Source: Xylanibacter muris
GTDB taxonomy: Bacteria > Bacteroidota > Bacteroidia > Bacteroidales > Bacteroidaceae
DNA length: 64,000 nt
Direction of reading: 5' to 3'
Assembly (NCBI RefSeq): GCF_013166605.1
Contig: NZ_JABKKF010000010.1
Span: 49,067-113,066, forward strand
Position 1 is the first letter of the stretch. Every line of letters begins with the position of its first letter. The position numbers and the translations under genes were made by a program. Below the pieces are notes generated by a model. The model had not been told where the DNA came from and made no database searches. It worked only from the letters and a program-made list of their open reading frames with translations. Below, piece after piece: positions 24,798 to 34,309 of the stretch.

Positions 24798-26135
24798 TTA
24801 TACTATACCCTGCGCCATCATGGCTTTGGCAACTTTCATGAAACCGGCGACATTCGCACCTTTTACATAATTGATATAGCCATCAGGCTGGGTTCCGTAT
24901 TTCACGCAATTGTCATGTATATCTTTCATTATAAGCTTCAGGCGGTTATCCACTTCTTCTGCAGTCCAACTCAAACGCTCTGAGTTTTGACTCATTTCCA
25001 ATCCGGATACAGACACACCACCGGCATTTGAGGCTTTTCCCGGAGCATAAAGAATATTGGCATCTTGGAATGCTTTTACAGCATCCGGTGTTGAAGGCAT
25101 GTTTGCTCCCTCTGCAACAGCTATTGTTCCATTGCTTACAAGCATTGCCGCTTCTTCTCCGTTGATTTCATTCTGTGTCGCACATGGCAACGCGATGTCT
25201 GCCTTTTCACCCCATGGGCGTTCACCGGCATGGTAAACCGCATTAGGATATTCATCCGCATATTCTTTTATACGTCCACGTTCGATATTTTTAAGTTCCA
25301 TGACAAAGTCGAGCTTTTCGCGGTCAATACCGTCCGGATCGTAGATGTAACCATCAGAATCGGAGAGAGTCAGGACTTTCGCACCAAGTTGTATACATTT
25401 CTCGGCGGCATATTGTGCGACATTTCCTGAACCGGAAATAAGGACACTTTTCCCTTTAAGCTCGATTCCTTTGGTTTCCAGCATTGACAAAAGGAAGTAT
25501 ACCGTACCGTAACCTGTTGCTTCCGGACGTATAAGAGATCCACCAAATTCACGTCCCTTACCGGTAAGCACACCGCTCCATTCATGAGTAAGCTTCTTAT
25601 ATTGTCCGAATAGGTAAGCGACTTCGCGGCCGCCTACACCAATGTCTCCGGCCGGAACATCAACGTCAGGCCCGATATGGCGGTAAAGTTCATTCATGAA
25701 AGCCTGACAAAAACGCATCACCTCAGAATCGCTTTTTCCGCGTGGTGAGAAATCCGAACCGCCTTTTGCGCCTCCCATAGGAAGGGTTGTCAACGAATTC
25801 TTAAAAGTCTGCTCAAAAGCGAGGAACTTCAGTATACCAAGATTTACCGATTTGTGAAAACGTAATCCTCCTTTATACGGGCCAATCACATTATTATGTT
25901 GTATGCGGTATCCCATGTTGGTGTTGACTTTGCCATTGTCATCAACCCATGTCACGCGAAACTCGATTACACGGTCCGGAATACAAAGACGCTCAATCAA
26001 ATTGGATTTCTCAAACTCAGGATGTTTGTTATACTCCTCTTCAATGGTTGGAAGAACTTGGCTTACTGCTTGAATGTATTCAGGCTCGTTTGGGAATCTT
26101 CTTTTCAAGTCCTCGATTACTTGTGTTGCATTCAT
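24798..26135 (-). CDS. gdhA: NADP-type glutamate dehydrogenase
   Basis: A 445-residue hexameric-type glutamate dehydrogenase: PNEPEYIQAVSQVLPTI at the N-terminus, NMGYRIQHNNVIGPYKGGLRFH, LPMGGAKGGSDFSPRGKS (substrate lysine block), DVDVPAGDIGVGGREVAYL, and the Rossmann segment KSVLISGSGNVAQYAAEK. It makes glutamate from 2-oxoglutarate and ammonium, the main ammonium assimilation route in many Bacteroidales. It has a strong promoter of its own and its own terminator. Confidence 0.97.
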   Translation of the reverse strand: MNATQVIEDLKRRFPNEPEYIQAVSQVLPTIEEEYNKHPEFEKSNLIERLCIPDRVIEFRVTWVDDNGKVNTNMGYRIQHNNVIGPYKGGLRFHKSVNLGILKFLAFEQTFKNSLTTLPMGGAKGGSDFSPRGKSDSEVMRFCQAFMNELYRHIGPDVDVPAGDIGVGGREVAYLFGQYKKLTHEWSGVLTGKGREFGGSLIRPEATGYGTVYFLLSMLETKGIELKGKSVLISGSGNVAQYAAEKCIQLGAKVLTLSDSDGYIYDPDGIDREKLDFVMELKNIERGRIKEYADEYPNAVYHAGERPWGEKADIALPCATQNEINGEEAAMLVSNGTIAVAEGANMPSTPDAVKAFQDANILYAPGKASNAGGVSVSGLEMSQNSERLSWTAEEVDNRLKLIMKDIHDNCVKYGTQPDGYINYVKGANVAGFMKVAKAMMAQGIV

Positions 26136-26229
26136 AAATAACTTGTTTCCTTTTATTAAAAATCTTTTTTACCTTGTTTTATCAAAGAGGTTTTTTAATG
26201 TAAAAACAACCTCTTGTCATATCCGTTTG

Positions 26230-26260
26230 CAAAAGTACACATTTTTATCGAATTACCAAA
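26230..26260 (-). promoter_or_regulatory. Promoter of gdhA
   Basis: On the minus strand TTTG (26257-26260) and TACTTTTG (26230-26237) are 19 bp apart, a full match to the Bacteroidetes promoter. The leader is about 90 nt and includes AAGAGGTTGTTTTTAC...AAAAACCTCTT, an inverted repeat (around 26185-26216), which could be an RNA control element. Confidence 0.75.
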
Positions 26261-26379
26261 CAATTTTATTAAAAACAAGAAATAAAGTTATCAAAAAGTT
26301 ATATATCTAATGCTTTTTGTATTAAAAGTGAATAATATCATAACATATTAGATACACATAATATCATACTGTAATGGTT

Positions 26380-26850
26380 TCATTCATGATGATATGGCTC
26401 GCCTTTTATTATTGTGCATGCCCTATAAAGCTGTTCTGTGAATATCAGTCTGACCATTTGATGGGAAAACGTCATTTTTGATAATGATATTTTCTCATTG
26501 GCCCTGTTATATATTTCTTCTGAAAATCCATACGGGCCACCAATAACAAAAACAAGCTTTCTTGATATATTGCGTTTACGTTCAAGCCATTCTGCATATT
26601 CGACACTTCGGAATTCCTTACCGTGTTCATCCAGCAGTACAACAGTGTCTGACGGGTGTAGAACTTTCATTATAAGTTCACCTTCCATGTTCTTTTGTTG
26701 CTCTTCAGTAAGTTTTCTGGTGTTTTTTAGTTCCGGGATATACTGTATCTCAAACGGCATATAGTGTGATATACGTTCTGAATAGTCGTTAATTCCGGCA
26801 GTGAAGTGTTTGTTTGCCGTTTTGCCTACAAGTAAAAGGATTGTTTTCAT
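26380..26850 (-). CDS. rlmH: 23S rRNA (pseudouridine-1915-N3)-methyltransferase RlmH
   Basis: A 156-residue SPOUT-class methyltransferase: start MKTILLLVGKTANKHF, then SDTVVLLDEHGKEFRSVEYAEWL, the knot segment LVFVIGGPYGFSEEIY, and a C-terminus FSHQMVRLIFTEQLYRACTIIKGEPYHHE, all hallmarks of RlmH. It methylates pseudouridine 1915 in helix 69 of 23S rRNA on assembled 70S ribosomes. Its ATG overlaps the stop of the upstream DUF4491 gene by four bases, indicating coupled translation. Confidence 0.97.
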   Translation of the reverse strand: MKTILLLVGKTANKHFTAGINDYSERISHYMPFEIQYIPELKNTRKLTEEQQKNMEGELIMKVLHPSDTVVLLDEHGKEFRSVEYAEWLERKRNISRKLVFVIGGPYGFSEEIYNRANEKISLSKMTFSHQMVRLIFTEQLYRACTIIKGEPYHHE

Positions 26851-27161
26851 TTGATATTCCTTTTGGCTTTATAATCATTCTTGCGTTTGGGATTCATAGG
26901 AAACCATCCTTTTTCAACCCTTTTCTTTTGTTCGAACAACTCTCCTATTGACCAAATGAAGGATGCTCCGGTCACTCCTAATAATGATGAAAACAGAATG
27001 TCTGAGACAAATAGTGCTGACATTATACAGATGACTCCTAAAAGCAAAAACACCCACCATAAGCGGGTGCCGGTATAATACTCTGTCTTTATCACAATAG
27101 GATGGAATATTCCTATTATAAGAAAAGTCCCTATTCCTATAATAATTCCTGTGTAATACAT
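26847..27161 (-). CDS. DUF4491 family small membrane protein
   Basis: A 104-residue protein with three hydrophobic segments (YYTGIIIGIGTFLIIGIFHPIVI; LWWVFLLLGVICIMSAL; LLGVTGASFIWSIGELFEQ) and a basic C-terminal tail ending in KRKNDYKAKRNIK. The pattern and the link to rlmH match the Bacteroidetes DUF4491 family, of unknown function. Tail is probably cytoplasmic. Confidence 0.75.
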   Translation of the reverse strand: MYYTGIIIGIGTFLIIGIFHPIVIKTEYYTGTRLWWVFLLLGVICIMSALFVSDILFSSLLGVTGASFIWSIGELFEQKKRVEKGWFPMNPKRKNDYKAKRNIK

Positions 27162-27195
27162 GTTTTTTCTTTGTGTTTAAAATAATTAAGTAGTA

Positions 27196-27792
27196 CTATC
27201 GTAAGTCAATTATCTCCGCATTTGGATATTCTTTGGAGTTGAACTTGAATGTAGAGGCGTTAAGGTTGGCTTTTTTAAAATTACTTATATCTATTGTTGT
27301 CCATGTCTTGTTCTGGAGTATTCTTATCTGTGACGGAATGTATGTTTTCTTTCCTACCGTTATATACATTTCTTTTATATTGCGTCTTGCATCCGTTGAC
27401 GTGAGATGTACCTGATAACTGTTGCCGATGGCCTTTGCCGTATATCTGTACCCTGCTTTATATATCATTATAAAATTATACGGATTCATCATTTGCTGTT
27501 TGTTCCTGTCTGGCTTGCTTATATTCACTTCTTCATTATTCTTCATGTAAGTCCACTGAGTGGTTCCGTCAAACCATATTACAGCCTGTGGGGTAGATGC
27601 ATGAAATGCTCTGCCCTTGAATGCCAATGTACCGGCCTGTTGGCCTGAAATGCTGAATTTTGCTGTTATGCCGCCTTTGTTGCTAAGTATTTCCGCCGTG
27701 CGGTCAAGAATGCTCTTTGCATTCTGTGCGTTTGCAACGGCAATAAATGTTGCCAACACAATGACCAATATACCTATTCTCTTCATATTCAT
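27196..27792 (-). CDS. LolA-like outer-membrane lipoprotein carrier
   Basis: About 198 residues. The ATG at 27792 (MNMKR...) was chosen because it begins a signal peptide ending VANAQ; an open frame further upstream runs into ftsK and is not used. The mature protein, with SILDRTAEILSNKGGITAKFSI, RAFHASTPQAVIWFDGTTQW and IDISNFKKANLNASTFKFN, follows the LolA fold (an open beta-barrel that ferries lipoproteins across the periplasm). It sits 61 bp downstream of ftsK, a common Bacteroidetes pairing. Confidence 0.82.
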   Translation of the reverse strand: MNMKRIGILVIVLATFIAVANAQNAKSILDRTAEILSNKGGITAKFSISGQQAGTLAFKGRAFHASTPQAVIWFDGTTQWTYMKNNEEVNISKPDRNKQQMMNPYNFIMIYKAGYRYTAKAIGNSYQVHLTSTDARRNIKEMYITVGKKTYIPSQIRILQNKTWTTIDISNFKKANLNASTFKFNSKEYPNAEIIDLR

Positions 27793-27853
27793 TTTTATAT
27801 ATAATATTGTATTTGTATTTAGAGGAACTGTATTTCCAACGCTGTGACCGCTA

Positions 27854-30340
27854 TTATTGCGGGCTATTCCGCATCGTGCATATAAGTGAGTCAAGCGAAA
27901 CCTCATCGAGTATAAGCACCTCACGTGGTTTGCTGCCCATTGCCGCACCCACTATTCCTGCTTTCTCAAGTTGGTCCATAAGGCGTCCGGCCCTGTTGTA
28001 ACCTATGGAGAACTTGCGCTGTATCAAACTTGTACTGCCGGACTGGTTCAGGACGATAAGTCTGGCTGCATCCTCGAATAGCGGGTCGAGATGCTGAAGG
28101 TCTACATTTGCCGCCCCTCCGATTCCGTCACCTCCTTCGATATCGGGTTCCGGTAATTCAAATGGTGAGACATAGCCCTGTTGCTGCGAAATATACCTGT
28201 TTATCCTGTCTACTTCAGGAGTGTCTACAAAAGCGCACTGTACACGCTCAGGTTCACTGCCGTTAAGGAAAAGCATGTCTCCGCGACCTATAAGCTGGTT
28301 TGCGCCCGGACGGTCAAGTATGGTTCGGGAGTCTATCATAGCACTGACCTTAAACGCGACGCGCCCGGGGAAGTTGGCCTTTATGTTACCTGTGATAATA
28401 CTCGTTGTCGGACGTTGCGTCGCTATTATCATGTGTATTCCGACTGCGCGTGCAAGCTGTGCGATACGTGCGATGGGAAGCTCTATTTCCTTTCCTGCCG
28501 TCATTATAAGGTCACCGAACTCATCAATGATAACCACTATATATGGCATATATCTGTGTCCCTTTTCAGGATTGAGCTGACGGGCAATGAACTTTTGGTT
28601 GTACTCCTTTATATTTCTTGTACCTGCAAGTTTCAGCAGGTCATATCGTGTATCCATTTCCTTGCACAGACTGTTGAGGGTATTGACCACTTTTTTCACA
28701 TCTGTTATAATGGGGTCGGAATCCTCATCCGGCACTTTTGCCAGAAAATGATTGGCAATAGGACCGTAAATGCTGAACTCTACTTTCTTGGGGTCGATAA
28801 GCACAATCTTCATTTCTGCCGGATGCTTTTTATAAAGCAAAGATGTTATGATGGCATTCAGACCGACGGATTTTCCCTGTCCTGTAGCACCGGCCACAAG
28901 CAAATGCGGAATTTTTGCAAGGTCAAACATAAACACCTCGTTGGTGATAGTCTTGCCTATTGCACATGGCAAATCCATTTTGCTTTCCTGAAATTTCTTG
29001 GAGTTGAGAATGCTTTCCATAGAAACGATGTTCGCCTTGGCGTTCGGAACTTCTATACCAATCGTACCTTTTCCGGGTATCGGTGCAATTATACGTATGC
29101 CGAGTGCCGAAAGACTTAGGGCTATATCGTCTTCAAGATTACGTATTTTGGAAATTCTCACTCCTTGTGCCGGAGTTATCTCATAGAGGGTAATTGTCGG
29201 ACCGACGGTTGCTTTAATACTGCTTATCTCAACTCCGAAATTCCTCAATACTTCTATTATGCGGTTCTTATTGGCCGTTTGTTCTTCCATATCTATAAAC
29301 GGCCTACCGTCTGTTTCATACTTTTTCAGAAGATCAAGGGTGGGATAGTGGTAATTCTCCAAATCACGTTTCGGGTCGTATGGAGACATGTCGCCTGTTT
29401 CTATGTTTACAAGCGTCTTGTTGTTCGCCTTGTCTTCTTCTGTGGCCTTTTCTATTTCGAAGTCTTCATCATTATTTGCCTGTCCCCTTTTCTTTTCATT
29501 TTTATCAGCATTACCAACAATAGGATCATTCTCTACATTGTATGCGCTTTCCTGGGCCGGGGCATCCGTTTTCACGTTATCGTCAAAATTCACTATTTGC
29601 GCCACAGGATCGTCAAACACTTCCGGATCTTCTATTGTCTCGATTTCCTCGTCTGTATCTGCATTAATGCTTTCCTTTGTATGGTTGCTTATCACGAATT
29701 TCACTTTGTCTGTGAAATATTTTGTGGGGTTTAGTATTTTTCGTATCAACATTATAGTTTCCGTGCTTACATACGTCAGGAAAACTATAGCAGTCAGCCC
29801 TAAGATTGCCGTTAGTCCGGGAGAACCTATAAGATTCTCGGTCCATTGACACATATACTGCCCATGTCCGCCTCCGGGATTGAAGTGACATTCAACAAAA
29901 AAAGGCTCAAGGAACTTTGCAAACGTTACAGACATCCATATCATCAGAAGCGTTGAGCACAGAAACCATTTTCCAAGTCTGAGGTTGTAGACTCTCATCA
30001 ATTTCACAGCAGTTATCAAAATGAATGCCGGAATGATGAAAGCTGCAAGTCCGAAACACTCCTTTATGAAAAAATAGGCAGAATATGCACCGAGCGAACC
30101 GCATTTATTGCTGAACGCCCTTTTGGTATTCATTATTTCTCCAGGCAACGGATGTTCTATAAGACTTTGGTCTAAGGCTCCGGTGGAAAAATAAGATATA
30201 AAGGATATTATGAAATATACAGCAAGTGCGAGAAGTGTCAGACCTGCGATAAAGTTTGCTTTTTCGTTATTAAATATATTGCCGATTCCAATGACATCAT
30301 TCAATGACGATGTCGTTGAGACTTTCTTTTTACGTGCCAT
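27854..30340 (-). CDS. ftsK: DNA translocase FtsK
   Basis: An 828-residue protein. Residues about 30-205 hold four to five membrane segments; 215-320 are an acidic linker; the motor follows with the Walker A loop VAGATGQGKSVGLNAII, Walker B IVVIIDEFGDLIM and ATQRPTTSIITGNIKANFPGRV. The C-terminal gamma winged-helix ends with SIGYNRAGRLMDQLEKAGIVG, which reads DNA polarity signals. It pumps chromosome termini through the division septum and activates XerCD at dif. On the opposite strand a 312-residue open frame (28181-29119) is only a shadow. Confidence 0.97.
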   Translation of the reverse strand: MARKKKVSTTSSLNDVIGIGNIFNNEKANFIAGLTLLALAVYFIISFISYFSTGALDQSLIEHPLPGEIMNTKRAFSNKCGSLGAYSAYFFIKECFGLAAFIIPAFILITAVKLMRVYNLRLGKWFLCSTLLMIWMSVTFAKFLEPFFVECHFNPGGGHGQYMCQWTENLIGSPGLTAILGLTAIVFLTYVSTETIMLIRKILNPTKYFTDKVKFVISNHTKESINADTDEEIETIEDPEVFDDPVAQIVNFDDNVKTDAPAQESAYNVENDPIVGNADKNEKKRGQANNDEDFEIEKATEEDKANNKTLVNIETGDMSPYDPKRDLENYHYPTLDLLKKYETDGRPFIDMEEQTANKNRIIEVLRNFGVEISSIKATVGPTITLYEITPAQGVRISKIRNLEDDIALSLSALGIRIIAPIPGKGTIGIEVPNAKANIVSMESILNSKKFQESKMDLPCAIGKTITNEVFMFDLAKIPHLLVAGATGQGKSVGLNAIITSLLYKKHPAEMKIVLIDPKKVEFSIYGPIANHFLAKVPDEDSDPIITDVKKVVNTLNSLCKEMDTRYDLLKLAGTRNIKEYNQKFIARQLNPEKGHRYMPYIVVIIDEFGDLIMTAGKEIELPIARIAQLARAVGIHMIIATQRPTTSIITGNIKANFPGRVAFKVSAMIDSRTILDRPGANQLIGRGDMLFLNGSEPERVQCAFVDTPEVDRINRYISQQQGYVSPFELPEPDIEGGDGIGGAANVDLQHLDPLFEDAARLIVLNQSGSTSLIQRKFSIGYNRAGRLMDQLEKAGIVGAAMGSKPREVLILDEVSLDSLICTMRNSPQ

Positions 30341-30453
30341 CTTTATATTGTAGAATGTTTACTATAATTCTTTGCAAAATTAGCTGAAAAAACTCAGAAT
30401 ATACAATAAACTCATGTTTTTTTTGTAATTTTGCACCTTGAAATTTTATCAGG

Positions 30454-31086
30454 ATGAAGAAAATAATTTACGACAGATTTGATAAAAAGCACATTCAGGC
30501 ATTGCCTAAAGAACTCTTTGGCGGAAAGATCATTGTTGTCGTGTCTGCGGGAGAAGCACGTAAAGCCGTAAACTTCCTTTTGTCCCAGCCCATGTTGGGT
30601 GTTGATACAGAGACGCGTCCTGCATTTAAAAAGGGTATCAGTCATAAGGTTTCATTGCTTCAGGTGGCAACACATGATATATGTTTCCTGTTCAGGATGA
30701 ACCATACCGGCTTAACGGAAGATATAAGGCGGTTGCTTGAAGACAGGACAGTTCCAAAGGTAGGCTTGTCATGGCATGATGATTTGATGATGTTGCATAA
30801 ATTAGGGGATTTCGTTCCGGGATATTTCATAGACCTTCAAGACCATGTCAAGGAGATAGGTGTTGAGGATTTGAGTCTGCAAAAGCTTTATGCTAATTTC
30901 TTCGGAAAGAAAATCAGCAAGTCACAGCGTCTGACAAATTGGGAGGCGGATGTGTTGTCTGACGGACAGAAATTATATGCCGCTACAGACGCCTGGGCAT
31001 GCATTGTATTGTATGAGGAACTTATCCGTCTTAAGCAAACCGGTGACTTTGAGCTTGTATATAACGAATCTGATTCGACATACTGA
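30454..31086 (+). CDS. RNase D-like 3'-5' exonuclease (DEDDy)
   Basis: A 210-residue single-domain exonuclease with all four acidic residues: Asp51 and Glu53 in LGVDTETRP, Asp109/110 in LSWHDDLMML, and Tyr175...Asp179 in LYAATDAWA (the DEDDy subclass). It lacks the HRDC domains of RNase D, and resembles the stand-alone exonucleases that trim 3' ends of RNA or DNA. A TAATTTTG box at 30426-30433 lies 20 bases before the ATG, so the leader would be very short. Divergent from ftsK. Confidence 0.88.
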   Translation: MKKIIYDRFDKKHIQALPKELFGGKIIVVVSAGEARKAVNFLLSQPMLGVDTETRPAFKKGISHKVSLLQVATHDICFLFRMNHTGLTEDIRRLLEDRTVPKVGLSWHDDLMMLHKLGDFVPGYFIDLQDHVKEIGVEDLSLQKLYANFFGKKISKSQRLTNWEADVLSDGQKLYAATDAWACIVLYEELIRLKQTGDFELVYNESDSTY

Positions 31087-31204
31087 TATAAAAAGCATCA
31101 AGCCTTATATTTCTGAATGGAGTGCATGAAGAATAGCACCTGTGATTATTGATGCGGAGATTTGAAATGATTGTATTGACCCGAATTAACAACCAAAGAT
31201 TAAA

Positions 31205-32386
31205 ATGTATAAAATAGTAGTATTAAAGAGAGGCAAAGAAGAAAGTCTCAAGCGATTTCATCCGTGGGTGTTCTCCGGAGCAATAGACAGAATGGACGAA
31301 GGAATCGCAGAAGGAGAAACCGTACGCGTACTTACTCATGACAAGCACTTTATTGCCGTAGGACATTTCCAGATAGGCTCAATAGCCGTCAGGGTTCTTT
31401 CTTTCCGGGATATTGTCATTGACGACAGTTTCTGGTCTTCAAGACTTGAGTCTGCCTTAAATATGCGAATGGCTACCGGCATCGCATGTAACCCGACAAA
31501 TAATACTTACCGTCTTGTACATGGTGAGGGCGACAATCTTCCGGGACTCGTGATAGACGTTTATGGAGATACCGCCGTGATGCAGGCCCACAGTATAGGA
31601 ATGCACAACTCGCGTATGACAATAGCCGAAAACCTTATAAGGATTGCAGGCGGACGCATTTCCAATATATATTATAAGAGTGAGACAACATTGCCCTTTA
31701 AGGCCGGATTAGGTCAGGAGGATGGTTTCATTTACGGAGGAAGTGATGATAACACAGCTATGGAAAACGGCCTGCGCTTTCATGTCGACTGGCTGAAGGG
31801 ACAGAAGACAGGGTTCTTTATTGACCAGCGCGACAACCGTTCCCTTTTAGAGCATTACGCCAAAAACAAGAAAGTGCTTAATATGTTTTGCTATACCGGT
31901 GGCTTTTCTTTCTATGCCATGCGTGGAGGGGCTGAACTCGTGCATTCCGTGGACAGCAGTGCCAAGGCGGTAGAACTTACCCGTCATAATGTGGAGCTGA
32001 ATTTCCCGGGCGACAAACGCCATGAGGCTTTTTGTGAGGATGCTTTTGACTATCTTCAGAAAGCAGGCGACAATTACGACCTGATAATTCTCGATCCTCC
32101 GGCCTTTGCCAAGCACCGCGCCGCGTTGCATAATGCCCTGAAAGGATATACAAGGCTCAACGTAAAGGCGTTCGAGAAGATAAAGAATGGCGGGATTCTG
32201 TTTACTTTCTCATGCAGCCAGGTCGTTACAAAAGACCATTTCCGTAATGCGGTATTTACCGCGGCGGCCGTTGCCGGAAGAAAAGTGCGGATTCTTCACC
32301 AGCTTCATCAGCCTGCCGACCATCCGATAAACATATATCATCCGGAAGGTGAATACCTTAAGGGACTTGTTCTTTACGTTGACTGA
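31205..32386 (+). CDS. rlmI: Class I rRNA methyltransferase of the RlmI/RlmK family
   Basis: A 393-residue protein: N-terminal PUA domain (VLKRGKEESLKRFHPWVFSGAI, about 6-80), a middle domain, and a Rossmann methyltransferase with KTGFFIDQRDNR, motif I VLNMFCYTGGFSFYA, motif IV DLIILDPPAFAKHR and ILFTFSCSQVV. RlmI makes 5-methylcytosine 1962 in 23S rRNA. It lies 23 bp upstream of tilS, and both act on stable RNA. Confidence 0.92.
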   Translation: MYKIVVLKRGKEESLKRFHPWVFSGAIDRMDEGIAEGETVRVLTHDKHFIAVGHFQIGSIAVRVLSFRDIVIDDSFWSSRLESALNMRMATGIACNPTNNTYRLVHGEGDNLPGLVIDVYGDTAVMQAHSIGMHNSRMTIAENLIRIAGGRISNIYYKSETTLPFKAGLGQEDGFIYGGSDDNTAMENGLRFHVDWLKGQKTGFFIDQRDNRSLLEHYAKNKKVLNMFCYTGGFSFYAMRGGAELVHSVDSSAKAVELTRHNVELNFPGDKRHEAFCEDAFDYLQKAGDNYDLIILDPPAFAKHRAALHNALKGYTRLNVKAFEKIKNGGILFTFSCSQVVTKDHFRNAVFTAAAVAGRKVRILHQLHQPADHPINIYHPEGEYLKGLVLYVD

Positions 32387-32409
32387 TTCCTTTCCGATAC
32401 ATTAGATAT

Positions 32410-33810
32410 ATGGATGTTCTTAAGACCGTGTCGGAATATATATCTGCCAACAGCCTGCTCACACGTGATGCCCTACATTTGGTCGCGTTAAGCGGGGGAG
32501 CCGACAGTGTCGCTCTTCTGCGTATATTGCTGCTGCTCGGATATAAGACGGAAGCCGTACACTGTAATTTCCATCTGCGGGGCAGAGAATCAGACAGAGA
32601 TGAAGATTTCGTCAAGAAACTCTGCGACGACAACAATGTGCCATTGCACATTGTACATTTCGATACAAGGGCTTATGCCGGGCTTCATCATAAAAGCATC
32701 GAACTTGCCGCACGTGATTTAAGATATGCCTATTTTAAAAAATTACGGGCTGACATCGGAGCGGAGACGATATGTGTGGCTCACCACCGTGATGACAATG
32801 TAGAGACTGTTCTCATGAACATTGTACGTGGAACAGGTATTAACGGGCTTACAGGCATACGCCCGAGAAACGGATATATCATACGTCCGTTGCTTTGCCT
32901 TGGCCGTGTGGAAATAGAGAATTGGCTACAGTCGATAAAGCAGGAATATGTTACGGACAGTACAAATCTGGAACTTGATGCCACACGTAACCGTTACAGG
33001 CTGAAGGTAATCCCGTTACTTAATGATATAACCCCCTCTGCATCAGAGAATATCAACAGGACGTCCAGACTGATGACCGAAGCCTGCAAGATATTTGATG
33101 AGGCAATAAGCCGGCATGCGGAAGAAGTCATTGTCTCGGACACGTTGTCGCCTGACGGTCAATCCGAACAGAACGTCAAGAGTAAAGATGCATATAATAT
33201 TCCTGACAGTGCCCTGGTTATCGATATTGAGAAACTGAAATCCACGCCTTCTCCTGAATATGTACTTTATCGGATATTGAGAAACTATGGATTCTCATCA
33301 GCACAGACAGAGCAAATCAGTCTTAATCTTGATGCAAGGACGGGTGCGTATTACTCATCCGGATGTTTTCAACTTGCGATAAACCGTGGGAGTATCATTG
33401 TATATAGGAAGTCGGAGCCGTTAAAACCGTTGTGTATTCCTGAGCCAGGTAATTATGTCATACGTGACGGGTTGAGAATAAGCATAAAGCCGGTCATAAT
33501 AGACAGTTCCTTCAAAATTCCCAAAGATAAAAATCGCATCTGTATTGATGCCGCAAATGTGGTTTTCCCGCTTGTGCTGCGTACAGTGGCAGACGGTGAC
33601 CGTTTCATGCCCTTTGGCATGCGCGGTTCAAAACTTGTCAGTGATTATCTTACAGACCGCAAGAAAAATATTATTGAAAAACGTGGTCAGCTGATACTTA
33701 CCGACAATACAGGTATGCCGTTGTGGCTTGTATGTGAACGTCCGGACAACAGGGTCTGTATAACAGACAAGAGTTCTGCAGGACTGTTAATATCTGTCGT
33801 TTCATTGTAA
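32410..33810 (+). CDS. tilS: tRNA(Ile)-lysidine synthetase
   Basis: A 466-residue enzyme. The PP-loop SGGADS (residues 28-33) binds ATP; CVAHHRDDNVETVLMNIVRGTG and IRPLLCLGRVEIENWL are typical TilS blocks, and the C-terminal part LRTVADGDRFMPFGMRGSKLVSDYLTDRK is the tRNA-contact domain. It converts C34 of the tRNA-Ile CAU anticodon to lysidine so that it reads AUA. Essential in almost all bacteria. Confidence 0.96.
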   Translation: MDVLKTVSEYISANSLLTRDALHLVALSGGADSVALLRILLLLGYKTEAVHCNFHLRGRESDRDEDFVKKLCDDNNVPLHIVHFDTRAYAGLHHKSIELAARDLRYAYFKKLRADIGAETICVAHHRDDNVETVLMNIVRGTGINGLTGIRPRNGYIIRPLLCLGRVEIENWLQSIKQEYVTDSTNLELDATRNRYRLKVIPLLNDITPSASENINRTSRLMTEACKIFDEAISRHAEEVIVSDTLSPDGQSEQNVKSKDAYNIPDSALVIDIEKLKSTPSPEYVLYRILRNYGFSSAQTEQISLNLDARTGAYYSSGCFQLAINRGSIIVYRKSEPLKPLCIPEPGNYVIRDGLRISIKPVIIDSSFKIPKDKNRICIDAANVVFPLVLRTVADGDRFMPFGMRGSKLVSDYLTDRKKNIIEKRGQLILTDNTGMPLWLVCERPDNRVCITDKSSAGLLISVVSL

Positions 33811-33959
33811 GGCTATAGATATAATCAAGCTGGAAATCATATTCACCGCCTACCATTTATATTCGTATTTCTGTCTGGAATTCGAATGTAAAAGGTGTCA
33901 TATGTAATGAAAATTCACATAGTTTTCCCTGTCGTTTCTTACCGTTCTTTGTGAAATTC

Positions 33960-34103
33960 GTAACGTGTTGATATACAGTGGATTAGTGATAGATAAAAAG
34001 TATGCCAAAATAAACATGCTATTCTTGCTCAATGAATAGGCTATTCTCTTTCGATGAACATGCTATTCATTGAGCAAGAATAGCATGTTCATCGAAAGAG
34101 AAT
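33960..34103. repeat. Palindromic intergenic element, copy A, in a 499-bp gap
   Basis: The tilS-kdsB gap (33811-34309) holds no gene. GTAACGTGTTGATA (33960-33973) and TATGCCAAAA (34001-34010) precede a large palindrome: 34013-34039 pairs perfectly with 34063-34089 (27 bp), and 34043-34062 pairs perfectly with 34084-34103 (20 bp). The second arms overlap by six bases, so the two stems compete for 34084-34089. The flanking words recur near the same distance from another palindrome at 52635-52765, so this is a diverged repeat family. The remainder of the gap shows nothing recognisable. Confidence 0.85.
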
Positions 34104-34309
34104 TTTATATACATTGATAAATGTAAATAGATTTCAAAAAAAGATTTGTGTTTCCTTCTTTATCCGGAAATTTTTCCTCTTTTCATTTATTCTGTCGCTT
34201 TCCATTCCTCTTCCATAACCAGATCCATCAAAAGAATGACGCTTAATTATACTTATTGTTCATAAGCATCCATAATAATTGGAAAAATGAAAAGCCAAAA
34301 AATCCAGGT

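Noticed and set aside
28181..29119. A 312-residue ORF opposite ftsK
   Set aside because: It is antisense to the conserved FtsK motor and rich in Cys, His and Tyr, typical of a shadow frame.
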